A stretch of 36,936 nt of DNA from Methylobacterium platani (GTDB lineage: Bacteria; Pseudomonadota; Alphaproteobacteria; Rhizobiales; Beijerinckiaceae). How positions within the stretch are numbered: position 1 is the first letter of the stretch; each line of letters begins with the position of its first letter. The notes under the pieces are model-generated. The model saw nothing but the letters and a program-made list of their open reading frames with translations, was not told the DNA's origin and did no database searches. The DNA lies in contig NZ_LWHQ01000076.1 of NCBI RefSeq assembly GCF_001653715.1, forward strand, positions 45,285 to 82,220, given 5' to 3'. The translations under genes were made by a program, and so were the position numbers. Below are positions 7,573 to 17,136 of this stretch, piece by piece.

Positions 7573-8104
7573 CTGATCTCCGAAGGGAAGGGGCGCGGTC
7601 CGCGTCGCCGGGATCGAGGCCCGGCGCGGAATCGCGCGAGCGGCCGCCCTCTTCTTCGCGCAACAGGGTGAACGAAGCCTTACCCTAGGGATCCCGCGAG
7701 CCAAGACGGCGCCCGACTTGCGGGAGAGCGCCCCAGACCCCATCATCGCCTCGCGCCATGGCCTCGACAGGGTCGCGCCTGTCGTACGGCTCGTCTCTCG
7801 CAGGCTCCGCGACGATCGACTGCGTGAGCGGTCGGGAGACCGGCCCTGCCGCCGACATGTCCGTCGACGACGACGCGCGGCGATCCCTCCCGCGGCAGGG
7901 AGGTCCCGGGCCTGTGCGTCGATCGGGACGTCCCCGCGCCTCCCGCGCCGGAACAGGCTGGACGGGGGGAGAACCTCACCGGGAAAAACCGTTTGACGCC
8001 GGGCGGCGCGCGGCCCTTCATGCCGGGCGACAAGACCGATTCACCCGGTGAGGACCGCCCTTGACCCGCCCCTGCCGCCGCTCCGCCGGCGCGGCGCCGG
8101 CCGC
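7573..8104. other. non-coding divergent region between tolC-like and uxaB-like genes
   Basis: About 530 nt without a convincing gene; frames here have mixed codon use. GGAG before the tolC-like start marks its ribosome site. A small hairpin, CCTCCC/GGGAGG at 7886-7903, is the only dyad noticed. Promoters for both divergent genes must lie here but I could not assign -35/-10 boxes. Confidence 0.5.
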
Positions 8105-9229
8105 ATGACCCGGCGCGTCGTCCAGTTCGGCACCAGCCGCTTCCTGCAGGCCCATGCCGACCTCTTCCTGCACGAGGCGCGGGAGGCCGGCCAGGATGTC
8201 GGCCCGGTCGCCGTGGTGCAGACCTCGGGCGACGCGGCCCGGGCGGGGCGCGTCGCCGCCTTCGGGGCGCCGGGCGGCTACGCGGTGATCGTCCGCGGCC
8301 TCGAGGACGGCGTCCCGGTCGAGCGCCGGACCACCGTCACGATCGTCGATCGCGGCCTCTCGGCCGCCGCCGACTGGGCGGCCGTGACCGCCCTCGTCGT
8401 CGCGGAGGCCGAGATCCTCCTCTCCAATACCGGCGATACCGGCTACGCGCTTTCGGAGGCCGATCGCGGCGCGGCCTGGGTCGCGGCGGCGCCGCCGGCC
8501 TCGTTCCCGGCCAAGCTGGCCCAGCTCCTCTACCGGCGCTGGCAGGCCGGCGGGCGCCCCGTCACGGTGCTGCCCTGCGAGCTGATCCACCGCAACGGCC
8601 GGGTGCTGCAGGGTCTCGTCCTCGACCTCGCCGGGGAGGCCGGCCTGCCGGAAGCGTTCCGGACCTGGCTGCGCGAGGGCGCGGTCTTCGCCGACACCCT
8701 CGTCGACCGCATCGTCTCGGAGCCGATCGCGCCCGTCGGCGCCGTCGCCGAGCCCTACGCCCTGTGGGCGATCGAGCGCCGGCCCGGCCTCGTGCTCCCC
8801 TGCGAGCACCCCTGCATCGTCGTCACCGACGACCTCGAACCCTACGAGCGGCTGAAGCTGCACATCCTCAATCTCGGCCATACGGTCCTCGCCGAGATCT
8901 GGCAGCGCGAGGGCCGGCCGGCCGACGAGACCGTGCGGGCGATCCTGGCCGATCCGGCGATCCGGGCGCGGCTCGACGCGCTCTACCGCGACGAGGTCGT
9001 GCCGGGCTTCGCCGCGCGGGGGATGGGCGAGGAGGCGCGGGCCTACGTCGCCGCCACCCTCGACCGGTTCCTCAACCCGTCCCTGGACCACCGCCTCGCC
9101 GACATCGCCCAGAACCACGCCCAGAAGGTCGAGCGCCGCATCCCCGCCTTCCTGGCCTGGGTGGAGGCGGCCGGCGCCGCGCCCGCGGCACCGACGCTCC
9201 GGGCGCTCGCGGCGGCCTACGGCCACTGA
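8105..9229 (+). CDS. mannitol dehydrogenase-family oxidoreductase (UxaB/UxuB-like)
   Basis: The protein of about 374 residues belongs to the polyol-specific long-chain dehydrogenase family (mannitol dehydrogenase, tagaturonate and fructuronate reductases). It opens with VVQFGTSRFLQAHADLFL, the family's cofactor-binding signature. It holds the K-x4-N-x2-H catalytic signature as Lys251, Asn256 and His259 in KLHILNLGH. The short length and the N-terminus favour UxaB-like tagaturonate reductase over longer mannitol dehydrogenases. The ATG at 8105 matches the family start; a GTG at 8048 would add a Pro/Arg-rich stretch without likeness. The next gene, 54 nt later, is a zinc dehydrogenase of the L-galactonate/L-gulonate 5-dehydrogenase type. 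The two would convert an L-aldonate to a ketohexuronate and then to D-altronate or D-mannonate. Confidence 0.85.
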   Translation: MTRRVVQFGTSRFLQAHADLFLHEAREAGQDVGPVAVVQTSGDAARAGRVAAFGAPGGYAVIVRGLEDGVPVERRTTVTIVDRGLSAAADWAAVTALVVAEAEILLSNTGDTGYALSEADRGAAWVAAAPPASFPAKLAQLLYRRWQAGGRPVTVLPCELIHRNGRVLQGLVLDLAGEAGLPEAFRTWLREGAVFADTLVDRIVSEPIAPVGAVAEPYALWAIERRPGLVLPCEHPCIVVTDDLEPYERLKLHILNLGHTVLAEIWQREGRPADETVRAILADPAIRARLDALYRDEVVPGFAARGMGEEARAYVAATLDRFLNPSLDHRLADIAQNHAQKVERRIPAFLAWVEAAGAAPAAPTLRALAAAYGH

Positions 9230-9251
9230 TCCTCGAAGGACCGACGATCCC

Positions 9252-9287
9252 ATGACGATGCTCATCTGCGACGAGCCGGGCCCATGA
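9252..9287 (+). other. 11-codon upstream ORF made by a 32-bp tandem duplication
   Basis: ATG at 9252 opens MTMLICDEPGP and stops at TGA 9285-9287, overlapping the start codon (9284) of the dehydrogenase in an ATGA. Bases 9252-9283 are a near-copy of 9284-9315, with an exact 24-nt match (9259-9282 versus 9291-9314). The AAGGA at 9236-9240 is better placed for the upstream ATG, so the dehydrogenase may be translated by coupling to this mini-ORF. Confidence 0.6.
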
Positions 9288-10294
9288 AGGTGCTCATCTG
9301 CGACGAGCCGGGCCGGCTGCGGCTGATCGAACGACCCGAGCCGGTCCCGGCCGAGGGCGAGGCGCTGGTGCGCATCCGCCGGGTCGGGATCTGCGGCACG
9401 GATTTCCACATCTACCAGGGCAAGCACCCGTTCCTGAACTATCCGCGGGTGATGGGGCACGAGCTGTCGGGCACGATCGAGCGGGCGCCGACCGGCAGCG
9501 GGCTCCGGGCGGGGCAGAACGCCTACATCGTGCCCTACCTGTCCTGCGGGACCTGCGTCGCCTGCCGCAAGGGCGTGACCAATGCCTGCCAGGCCATCTC
9601 GGTGCTCGGCGTCCATTGCGACGGCGGCATGGCCGAGCTGATCAGTGTGCCCGCGGCCAACGTCGTGCCGGTCGGCGACACCCCGCTCGACGACGCCGCG
9701 ATGATCGAGTTCCTGGCGATCGGCGCCCACGGGGTGAAGCGCGGCGGCATCGCCGCCGCGGACCGGGTGCTGGTGGCCGGCGCCGGGCCGATCGGCATGG
9801 CGGCGGCGATCTTCGCCAAGGCGCGCGGCGCCCACGTCACCGTGATGGACCTGCGCGAGGACCGGCTCGCCTTCACGCGGGATGCGCTCGGCGCCGACGC
9901 GCTTCTACCGGCGGGCGACGCGGCGGAGGCCGAGGCGGCGGCCGCGACCTCCGGCGACCTCTACGATTGCGTCATCGACTGCACCGGCAACCGGGCGGCG
10001 ATGCAGCGCGGCTTCGGCTTCGTCGGCCATGGCGGCCGCTACGTGCTGGTGAGCGTGGTGCGCGACGACATCACCTTCTCGGACCCCGAGTTCCACAAGC
10101 GCGAGACGACGCTGCTGGCGAGCCGCAACGCCCAGCCGGACGACTTCGCCGAGGTGGTGCGCCAGATGCAGGCCGGCCGCGTGCCGACCGCGGCGTTGCG
10201 CACCCATCGCGGGCCGCTGGCGGCAGGGGCGGACCTGTTCCGCGACTGGCTGCGGCCGGAGGCCGGGGTGATCAAGGCGATCCTGGAGGTGTGA
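9284..10294 (+). CDS. zinc-dependent dehydrogenase, L-galactonate/L-gulonate 5-dehydrogenase-like
   Basis: The 336-residue medium-chain alcohol dehydrogenase has a catalytic-zinc site (Cys37 in VGICGTD, His59-Glu60 in MGHE) and a structural-zinc quartet (Cys88, 91, 94, 102). Its Rossmann loop is AGAGPIGM. Blocks such as FSDPEFHKRETTLLASRNAQPDDF and the HPFLNYPRVMGHE start resemble E. coli LgoD/YjjN, which oxidises L-galactonate to D-tagaturonate. The preceding UxaB-like gene would use that product, which strengthens the reading; L-gulonate or L-idonate remain possible. The start lies at the second copy of a local duplication (see 9252-9287). If translation began at 9252 it would stop after 11 codons, so 9284 must be the functional start. 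Confidence 0.85.
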   Translation: MKVLICDEPGRLRLIERPEPVPAEGEALVRIRRVGICGTDFHIYQGKHPFLNYPRVMGHELSGTIERAPTGSGLRAGQNAYIVPYLSCGTCVACRKGVTNACQAISVLGVHCDGGMAELISVPAANVVPVGDTPLDDAAMIEFLAIGAHGVKRGGIAAADRVLVAGAGPIGMAAAIFAKARGAHVTVMDLREDRLAFTRDALGADALLPAGDAAEAEAAAATSGDLYDCVIDCTGNRAAMQRGFGFVGHGGRYVLVSVVRDDITFSDPEFHKRETTLLASRNAQPDDFAEVVRQMQAGRVPTAALRTHRGPLAAGADLFRDWLRPEAGVIKAILEV

Positions 10295-10300
10295 TGCCTT

Positions 10301-10330
10301 GCGCCTTCGAACGGATCCGTTCGAAGGCGC
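10301..10330. terminator. perfect 30-bp palindrome between convergent genes
   Basis: GCGCCTTCGAACGGA (10301-10315) is followed directly by its exact reverse complement (10316-10330). It starts 6 nt after the dehydrogenase stop and faces the convergent outer-membrane gene ending at 10437. As RNA it would fold into a 13-bp stem with a GATC loop, so a bidirectional terminator is likely. No T-tract is present. Confidence 0.6.
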
Positions 10331-10436
10331 CGGCCAGGCCCGCAGGGTTTCCCTGTCCTCGCGCCGACGATGCAGTCGTCCGGGACAGGGAGCGTCCCGG
10401 CGATCGACCGGGGGCGAGGAGGGCGGGCACGCACCC

Positions 10437-12062
10437 TCACGGGTTGACCCGCACCCCGACGAGATAGGTGTCGGAATGGTAGCTCGAGCCCACCGCCGTG
10501 CTGCGCAGCAATTCGCGGGCGTAGCTCGCGCGCAGGCCGAGCCAGCGGTTGAGCCGGTAGTCGAGCTTGACGCCGGCGCTGTAGCCCTGCTCGCGGATGC
10601 TGGTGCCCTGGTAGTCGTTGCTGATCAGGGTGCCGGTCAGCGTCAGGCGCAGGTTGCGGCGCAGGTCGTGGGTGATCTCGGCGATCGCGGTGCGGGTGAG
10701 GATGCCGCTCGCCCCCGGCACGATGGTCTCGACGACCCCGGTCGAGGCGCCGACCCGGAACGCGGTCAGCGGCGTCACCGCCCAGGTCACCGTGCCGTCG
10801 ATCACCGGACCGGTGACGTCGCGCAGGCGCGGATCGGCGTAGTGGCGCGACAGGTAGCCGGCCGAGACCTCGCCGGTGAGGAGCCGGCTGAACTCGAAGC
10901 TCGATCCGGCACGCACCGTGATGCCGTCGGAGTCGCGGCGCAGGCCGAACTGGTCGACCGCGAAGTCGTGGATGCGGGTATCGACCAGGGTGTCGACGAA
11001 GGGCGTGAAGCCGGGGCGGATCTCGTAGCCGGTGCGCAGGCGCAGGCCGAACTGGTTGGCGTTGCGGTCGTCCTGGCGCAGGATCGTGCCGTCGGGCAGC
11101 TGCGCGTTCTCGAAGGTCTGGCGGTCGACGAGGCCCGCCACCGTGACCTGCAGCCGGTTGAAGCTCTGCGTCACCCCGACGGTGCCGCCATAGGTCGCGA
11201 CGAGCGGCCGGTCGCGGACCTGGACCGCGAGGTCCGGGCTGCCGGCGCGCTGGGTCGAGATCGCGTAGCGGCCCTCGACGTCGACCTTGGTGTCGCGGGC
11301 GACGTCGAGGCGCAGCCGCATCGCGCCGTCGCCGTCCGGCCGGTTGGCGTTGCGGTTGTCCGGATAGGTGAAGTAGCCGCCGCGCAACTCGCCGGTGAGC
11401 GAGTGGGACGACCAGTCGCTCTCGACCCGCAACTCGCCCTGGCTGCGGATCGCCAGGGAGCCGCGGCGGTAGATCGAGCGGTCGGGGTTCGAATCGTAGC
11501 CGACGCTCTCCTGCAGGGCCGGGAACAGGGTCAGGCCGCCGACCCGGATGCCGAGCGGCGCGTAGGGGTCGAGGGGGTCGATCGGCCGGCGCCGCAGCAG
11601 CGGCGCCGCGGCGGCGAGATCGGGCAGGCCCGAGACCGGAAGCTGCACGGTGGGGCGCAGCCGCAGGTCGTCGGCGGTGCCCGGCCGGATCGTCTGGCGG
11701 GTGGTGGCGGCGGTGGGCTGGCGCGTCCGCCGCTGGGGAGTGCGCGTCCGCGCGCCGGAGCGGGACGCGGCCCCGCCGCGGGGCAGGGCGCCCGGGAACG
11801 CCTGAGGGCCCCGCAGCGCGAAGGTGTCGGGATCCTGGCCGCCCGGCAGCGGGCCGGCCAGCGCCGGATCGGACGCCTGGCCGGATCCTTGCCCGGATCC
11901 TTGCCCCGATCCGCCTTGCCCGAATGCTCCCTGGCCGAGCGCTCCCTGGCCGGACGCCGTCGTCTGGGCGTCCGCCGCTCCCGCGGCGAGGAGGGAGGCG
12001 GCCAGCACCAGGACCGGGATGCCGGGCGCGGCCCGTCCGCGTGTTCGCCGCTCGTCCGCCAC
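10437..12062 (-). CDS. outer membrane beta-barrel protein
   Basis: The 541-residue protein starts with GTG. A signal peptide (IPVLVLAASLLAAGAADAQ, about 15-33) is followed by a low-complexity GQG linker (about 37-62) and an Arg/Pro-rich stretch. From about residue 180 there is a barrel of alternating strands with YDSNPDRSIYRRGSLAIR, typical of the BBP2_2/PF10082 outer-membrane barrel family. Further strands such as GLRLRTGYEIRPGFTPFVDTLV and the end DTYLVGVRVNP fit an outer-membrane protein, though the last residue is Pro rather than Phe. The family often sits near exopolysaccharide loci in alphaproteobacteria, and a Wzz-like gene lies 5 kb away. The exact function is unknown. Confidence 0.85.
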   Translation of the reverse strand: MADERRTRGRAAPGIPVLVLAASLLAAGAADAQTTASGQGALGQGAFGQGGSGQGSGQGSGQASDPALAGPLPGGQDPDTFALRGPQAFPGALPRGGAASRSGARTRTPQRRTRQPTAATTRQTIRPGTADDLRLRPTVQLPVSGLPDLAAAAPLLRRRPIDPLDPYAPLGIRVGGLTLFPALQESVGYDSNPDRSIYRRGSLAIRSQGELRVESDWSSHSLTGELRGGYFTYPDNRNANRPDGDGAMRLRLDVARDTKVDVEGRYAISTQRAGSPDLAVQVRDRPLVATYGGTVGVTQSFNRLQVTVAGLVDRQTFENAQLPDGTILRQDDRNANQFGLRLRTGYEIRPGFTPFVDTLVDTRIHDFAVDQFGLRRDSDGITVRAGSSFEFSRLLTGEVSAGYLSRHYADPRLRDVTGPVIDGTVTWAVTPLTAFRVGASTGVVETIVPGASGILTRTAIAEITHDLRRNLRLTLTGTLISNDYQGTSIREQGYSAGVKLDYRLNRWLGLRASYARELLRSTAVGSSYHSDTYLVGVRVNP

Positions 12063-12110
12063 GGGCCTGCCGCTCCGCTCCGCCGGGGCCCGCCGGGGCG
12101 CCGGACCGTC

Positions 12111-12118
12111 ATGGTTAA
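12111..12118 (-). promoter_or_regulatory. TTAACCAT box upstream of the outer-membrane gene
   Basis: On the - strand TTAACCAT lies about 50 nt before the GTG at 12062. A second TTAACC starts 24 nt further upstream, at 12142-12137. TTAACCAT resembles a CtrA half-site of alphaproteobacteria, but the spacing is not the classic TTAA-N7-TTAA. Confidence 0.3.
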
Positions 12119-12164
12119 GAGCGGTACAACGGTCAGGGTTAAGTCACCGTAACCGGCGCCGAGA

Positions 12165-12704
12165 TCATCTCTCCGGCGGCGCCCCGTCCCCGGGGCCGAG
12201 GGCGCGCTGCATCAGCACGGTGTCGAGCCAGGTGCCGTGCTTCCAGCCGACCGAGGTCAGCACCCCGACGTGACGGAAGCCGAGGGCGGCGTGGAGCCCG
12301 ATCGAGGCGGCGTTGCCGGAATCCCCGATCACCGCCACCATCTGGCGAAAGCCCGCTTCCGTCGCCGCCGCGATCAGGCCGGCGAGGAGGCGCCGGCCGA
12401 GGCCGCGCCCGGCCTCCTCCGGCCGCAGGTAGACGGAGGTCTCGACCGTGCCGCGATAGGCCGGCCGAGGCCGGTAGGGCCCCGCATAGGCGTAGCCGAG
12501 GACCGCGCCCGCCCGCTCGGCCACGAGGTAGGGGTAGCCGCCCGCGACCAGCGCCGCGCGCCGCCGCGCCATCTCGGGCAGGTCCGGCGGCTCGAGCTCG
12601 AACGAGGCCCGGCCGGTCGCGACCGCGTGGGCGTAGATCGCCGTCACCGCCGGCAGGTCGCCCTCCGCGCAAGGACGGATCCCGACACCGTCATCCTCCG
12701 CCAT
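12165..12704 (-). CDS. GNAT N-acetyltransferase, phosphinothricin/methionine-sulfoximine acetyltransferase-like
   Basis: The 179-residue GNAT protein begins IRPCAEGDLPAVTAIYAHAVATGRASFELEPPD, the N-terminus of the Pat/Bar-MddA group. It has GYAYAGPYRPRPAYRGTVETSVYL and the acetyl-CoA loop GRGLGRRLL, and ends with GFRHVGVLTSVGWKHGTWLDTVLMQ. Family members acetylate phosphinothricin, methionine sulfoximine or related amino acids in the cytoplasm. GGAGGG lies 8 nt before the ATG. It diverges from mutL with only 74 nt between them; no functional link is evident. Confidence 0.85.
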   Translation of the reverse strand: MAEDDGVGIRPCAEGDLPAVTAIYAHAVATGRASFELEPPDLPEMARRRAALVAGGYPYLVAERAGAVLGYAYAGPYRPRPAYRGTVETSVYLRPEEAGRGLGRRLLAGLIAAATEAGFRQMVAVIGDSGNAASIGLHAALGFRHVGVLTSVGWKHGTWLDTVLMQRALGPGDGAPPER

Positions 12705-12778
12705 CGCCCGAACCCTCCGGTGGAAACGCGCCCTCCCGCACCTTTCGGGGGCGGCCGGCGAAACCTTATATTCGGGTC

Positions 12779-14788
<2,010 letters not shown>

Positions 14789-14798
14789 ACCGCCCGTC

Positions 14799-14826
14799 GG
14801 GCCGCCCCGGTAGGATCGGGCGGCCC
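14799..14826 (+). terminator. hairpin terminator of mutL
   Basis: GGGCCGCCC (14799-14807) and GGGCGGCCC (14818-14826) form a perfect 9-bp stem around a 10-nt loop, 11 nt after the mutL stop codon. Confidence 0.6.
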
Positions 14827-15314
14827 CATCGTCGGGCAGCCCGGCATGTCCGCGCGCGGCGCGGCGCCCTCGTCGACCGCGACGGGTACGAGCGCCTCTG
14901 CGAGGCGGCGGCGGACGGCGAGCGGCCGGACTCCGTCGACGGGCAGGTCTTTCGCATGATGGCCGGCGGCTCGACCGCGCATGCCGACCGGGCGCACCCC
15001 GCCACCCCGCAGCCCCGGCGGGGACCATCGCCCCACGACCCGCCGGGACCCCGGCCCGATCAATCGGCCGCAGCATCGCCGAGTACGGCGGCACGATGTC
15101 CCGATACCACGACAGTGAATCATCCTGTATAGAGAGCATGAGCGAGGACGAAACCTCGCCCGCCATCTTGGGTCAGCCTCTCCTGCGACGGAATCCGGGC
15201 GGCGCGCGGCGCCGCGACCGGGCCGGCCTTCCGCGGCCGACGTCCCCGCGCCCCGACGACGCGCCGGCGCCACGTCCGGCACGGGACCGCCGGTCCCGCA
15301 CGAGGAGACCCCCG
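14827..15314. other. non-coding stretch between mutL and aqpZ, possible gene remnant
   Basis: About 490 nt with no gene I can defend. A frame across 14870-14995 has good codon use and reads RDGYERLCEAAADGERPDSVDGQVFRMMAGG. It has no proper start; its only in-frame start is a GTG overlapping the mutL stop, followed by Arg-rich sequence. It may be a decayed gene fragment. An AT-richer patch at about 15095-15150 could hold the aqpZ promoter. Confidence 0.4.
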
Positions 15315-16049
15315 ATGGAGATCCGCAAATGCGCCGCCGAGTGCATCGGCACCTTCTGGCTCACCTTCGCGGGTTGCGGCAGCGCCGTGATCGCCGCGGC
15401 CTTCCCGCAGGTCGGCATCGGCCTCGTCGGCGTCTCGCTCGCCTTCGGCCTCACCGTCGTCACCATGGCCTACGCCGTCGGCCACGTCTCGGGCTGCCAC
15501 CTCAACCCGGCGGTGACGATCGGGCTCGCCGCGGGACGGCGCTTCCCGGGCCGGGACGTCGTCCCCTACATCGCCGCGCAGCTCGTCGGGGCGATCCTGG
15601 CGGCGGGCCTGCTCTACGCCATCGCCAGCGGCGCGCCGGGCTTCGACCTCGCCAAGGGGTTCGCGGCGAACGGCTACGGCGAGCACTCGCCCGGGCAGTA
15701 TTCCCTGATGTCGTGCCTGCTGGCCGAGGTGGTGCTGACCATGATGTTCCTGTTCGTCATCATGGGGGCGACCCACGGCAAGGCGCCGGTGGGCTTCGCG
15801 CCCCTGGCGATCGGGCTCTGCCTCACCCTCGTCCACCTCGTCGGCATCCCGGTCACCAACCTGTCGGCCAACCCGGCCCGCAGCACCGGCCCGGCCCTGG
15901 TCGTCGGCGGCTGGGCGCTGGCGCAGCTCTGGCTGTTCTGGGTCGCGCCGATCCTCGGGGGAGCGCTCGGCGGCATCCTGTACCGCTGGCTGAGCGAGGA
16001 GCCCTCGGCCGCCGTCACCGGCGTGTCGCGGGCCGCCGCCACGCCCTGA
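15315..16049 (+). CDS. aqpZ: aquaporin Z-type water channel
   Basis: The 244-residue inner-membrane channel has both NPA boxes, HLNPAVT (first half) and SANPARST (second half), and six membrane segments. The selectivity-filter surroundings match AqpZ (GCHLNPAVTIGL and NLSANPARSTGPALVVGGWALAQLWLFWVAPILGG). The start is decided by GAGGAGA at 15302-15308, 6 nt before the ATG; longer frames have no family likeness. It should mediate rapid water flux. It stands alone, followed by a tandem array of hairpins. Confidence 0.95.
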   Translation: MEIRKCAAECIGTFWLTFAGCGSAVIAAAFPQVGIGLVGVSLAFGLTVVTMAYAVGHVSGCHLNPAVTIGLAAGRRFPGRDVVPYIAAQLVGAILAAGLLYAIASGAPGFDLAKGFAANGYGEHSPGQYSLMSCLLAEVVLTMMFLFVIMGATHGKAPVGFAPLAIGLCLTLVHLVGIPVTNLSANPARSTGPALVVGGWALAQLWLFWVAPILGGALGGILYRWLSEEPSAAVTGVSRAAATP

Positions 16050-16057
16050 CCACCCGG

Positions 16058-16173
16058 GGCGCCGGGCCGGCGCCCCCTTTCCGATCCATCCGGCGCCGGG
16101 CCGGCGCCCCTTTCCGATCCATCCGGCGCCGGGCCGGCGCCCCTTTCCGATCCATCCGGCGCCGGGCCGGCGC
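16058..16173. repeat. tandem 33-bp repeat, 3.5 copies, each with a hairpin
   Basis: Units lie at 16058-16091 (34 bp, one extra C), 16092-16124, 16125-16157, and a partial at 16158-16173. Each begins with GGCGCCGG-G-CCGGCGCC, a perfect 8-bp stem, followed by CCTTT and then CCGATCCATCC. The array fills the whole gap between the convergent aqpZ stop and the acetyltransferase stop (16174), so it looks like an amplified bidirectional terminator. Confidence 0.85.
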
Positions 16174-16668
16174 TCAGCCGGCCGCCGCCTCGTCGAGCCG
16201 CCCGGCCGGATCGTGCGGGCTGAGGCCGCGCCGGTCGCGGGCATCGCCGATCACCCGGGCCGGCACGCCGACCGCCAGGGCGAAATCGGGCAGGTCGGCG
16301 GCGACGACCGCCCCGGCGCCGACCATCGCGCCCCGGCCGACCGCGACGCCGGGCAGCACCGTGGCCCGCGAGCCGAGCGACGCGCCGGCGCCGATCCGGG
16401 TCGGCCGGACGGCGTCGCCGGCCGCGTCCTCGCCGGCCTCGCCGATCACCACGCCGTGGCCGACGAACACGCCCTCGCCGAGCTCGACGCGGGCGCCGAG
16501 CACGCTGTGCGAGGAGACCTTGCAGCGCGGGCCGACGCTGCTGCCCGGCCGGATCTGCACGAACGGCCCGACCCGGGCGCCGGCGCCGATGCGGCAGCCC
16601 GCGAGGTCGACGAGGTCCGGATGCGTGAGGCTGGCGCCCTCGTCGAGGGAGACGTTCGTGATCGGCAT
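16174..16668 (-). CDS. hexapeptide-repeat (left-handed beta-helix) acyl/acetyltransferase
   Basis: The protein of about 164 residues has repeated hexapeptides (LAGCRIGAGARVGPFVQIRPGSSVGPRCKV) and the block VFVGHGVVIGEAGED. Its C-terminus, IGAGASLGSRATVLPGVAVGRGAMVGAGAVVAADLPDFALAVGVPARVIG, is typical of sugar O- or N-acetyltransferases such as WlbB/FdtC. Such enzymes form trimers in the cytoplasm and use acetyl-CoA on nucleotide sugars. The ATG at 16668 has GGAG about 8 nt upstream and gives the natural N-terminus; a start at 16740 adds an unrelated stretch. The Wzz-like gene diverging at 17137 suggests surface-polysaccharide work. The substrate is unknown. Confidence 0.88.
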   Translation of the reverse strand: MPITNVSLDEGASLTHPDLVDLAGCRIGAGARVGPFVQIRPGSSVGPRCKVSSHSVLGARVELGEGVFVGHGVVIGEAGEDAAGDAVRPTRIGAGASLGSRATVLPGVAVGRGAMVGAGAVVAADLPDFALAVGVPARVIGDARDRRGLSPHDPAGRLDEAAAG

Positions 16669-17136
16669 GCGAGGGCTCCGGTTGTCCCGCGTCTCCGCCG
16701 CGACGGCGCGGGGCGGATGACGCAGGTCTCGTCCCGGCAACCTAGGCGGCCGCCGGCCCGTCCGGCAGCACCGGCTTTCGGGGCGAAGGGCTCCGCTTGC
16801 CTCGGCCGGCCGGGGCGGGGGAGGCGGCGGCCCTCCGCCACCGGGAGGTGGCCGCCTCCTCCCGATGGTGGAGCCCGGCGTTTCCCACCCGGTCCGAACG
16901 GGTGAGCGGCGAGCGAACGGGCCGTGTGCCGCCTCCCCCGGCCGGAGGGCCCGAGCCTCCGCTTACGCCGATCCGCGGCGTTCCGGCCCGGCCCGGGCCG
17001 GACGTAAACCGGAGGCACGGGTGGACAGCGGGATCGCGAGATCCCGCCTCGTCCGCCCGCGGCGGCCACCGGCGCCCGCGGGGGAGCCGCCGACACCCGG
17101 ATCCCTCGCCGCGGTCGAGCCGAAGAGAGCGCGATC
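16669..17136. other. non-coding divergent region with stem-loops
   Basis: About 470 nt between divergent genes. An imperfect stem-loop with outer arms GAGGCGGC (16821-16828) and GCCGCCTC (16851-16858) contains an inner CCTCC/GGAGG stem. A smaller hairpin, CACCCG/CGGGTG, lies at 16886-16904. No gene is evident. Promoters for both flanking genes are expected but not resolved. Confidence 0.45.

Noticed and set aside
7573..7746. N-terminal extension of the TolC-like protein to 7746
   Set aside because: The extension is Arg-rich, precedes a clear signal peptide with its own ribosome site, and would hide that signal.
16058..16173. CRISPR-like array
   Set aside because: Units are directly adjoining and identical with no unique spacers; each carries a hairpin plus CCTTT, so terminator repeats explain it.
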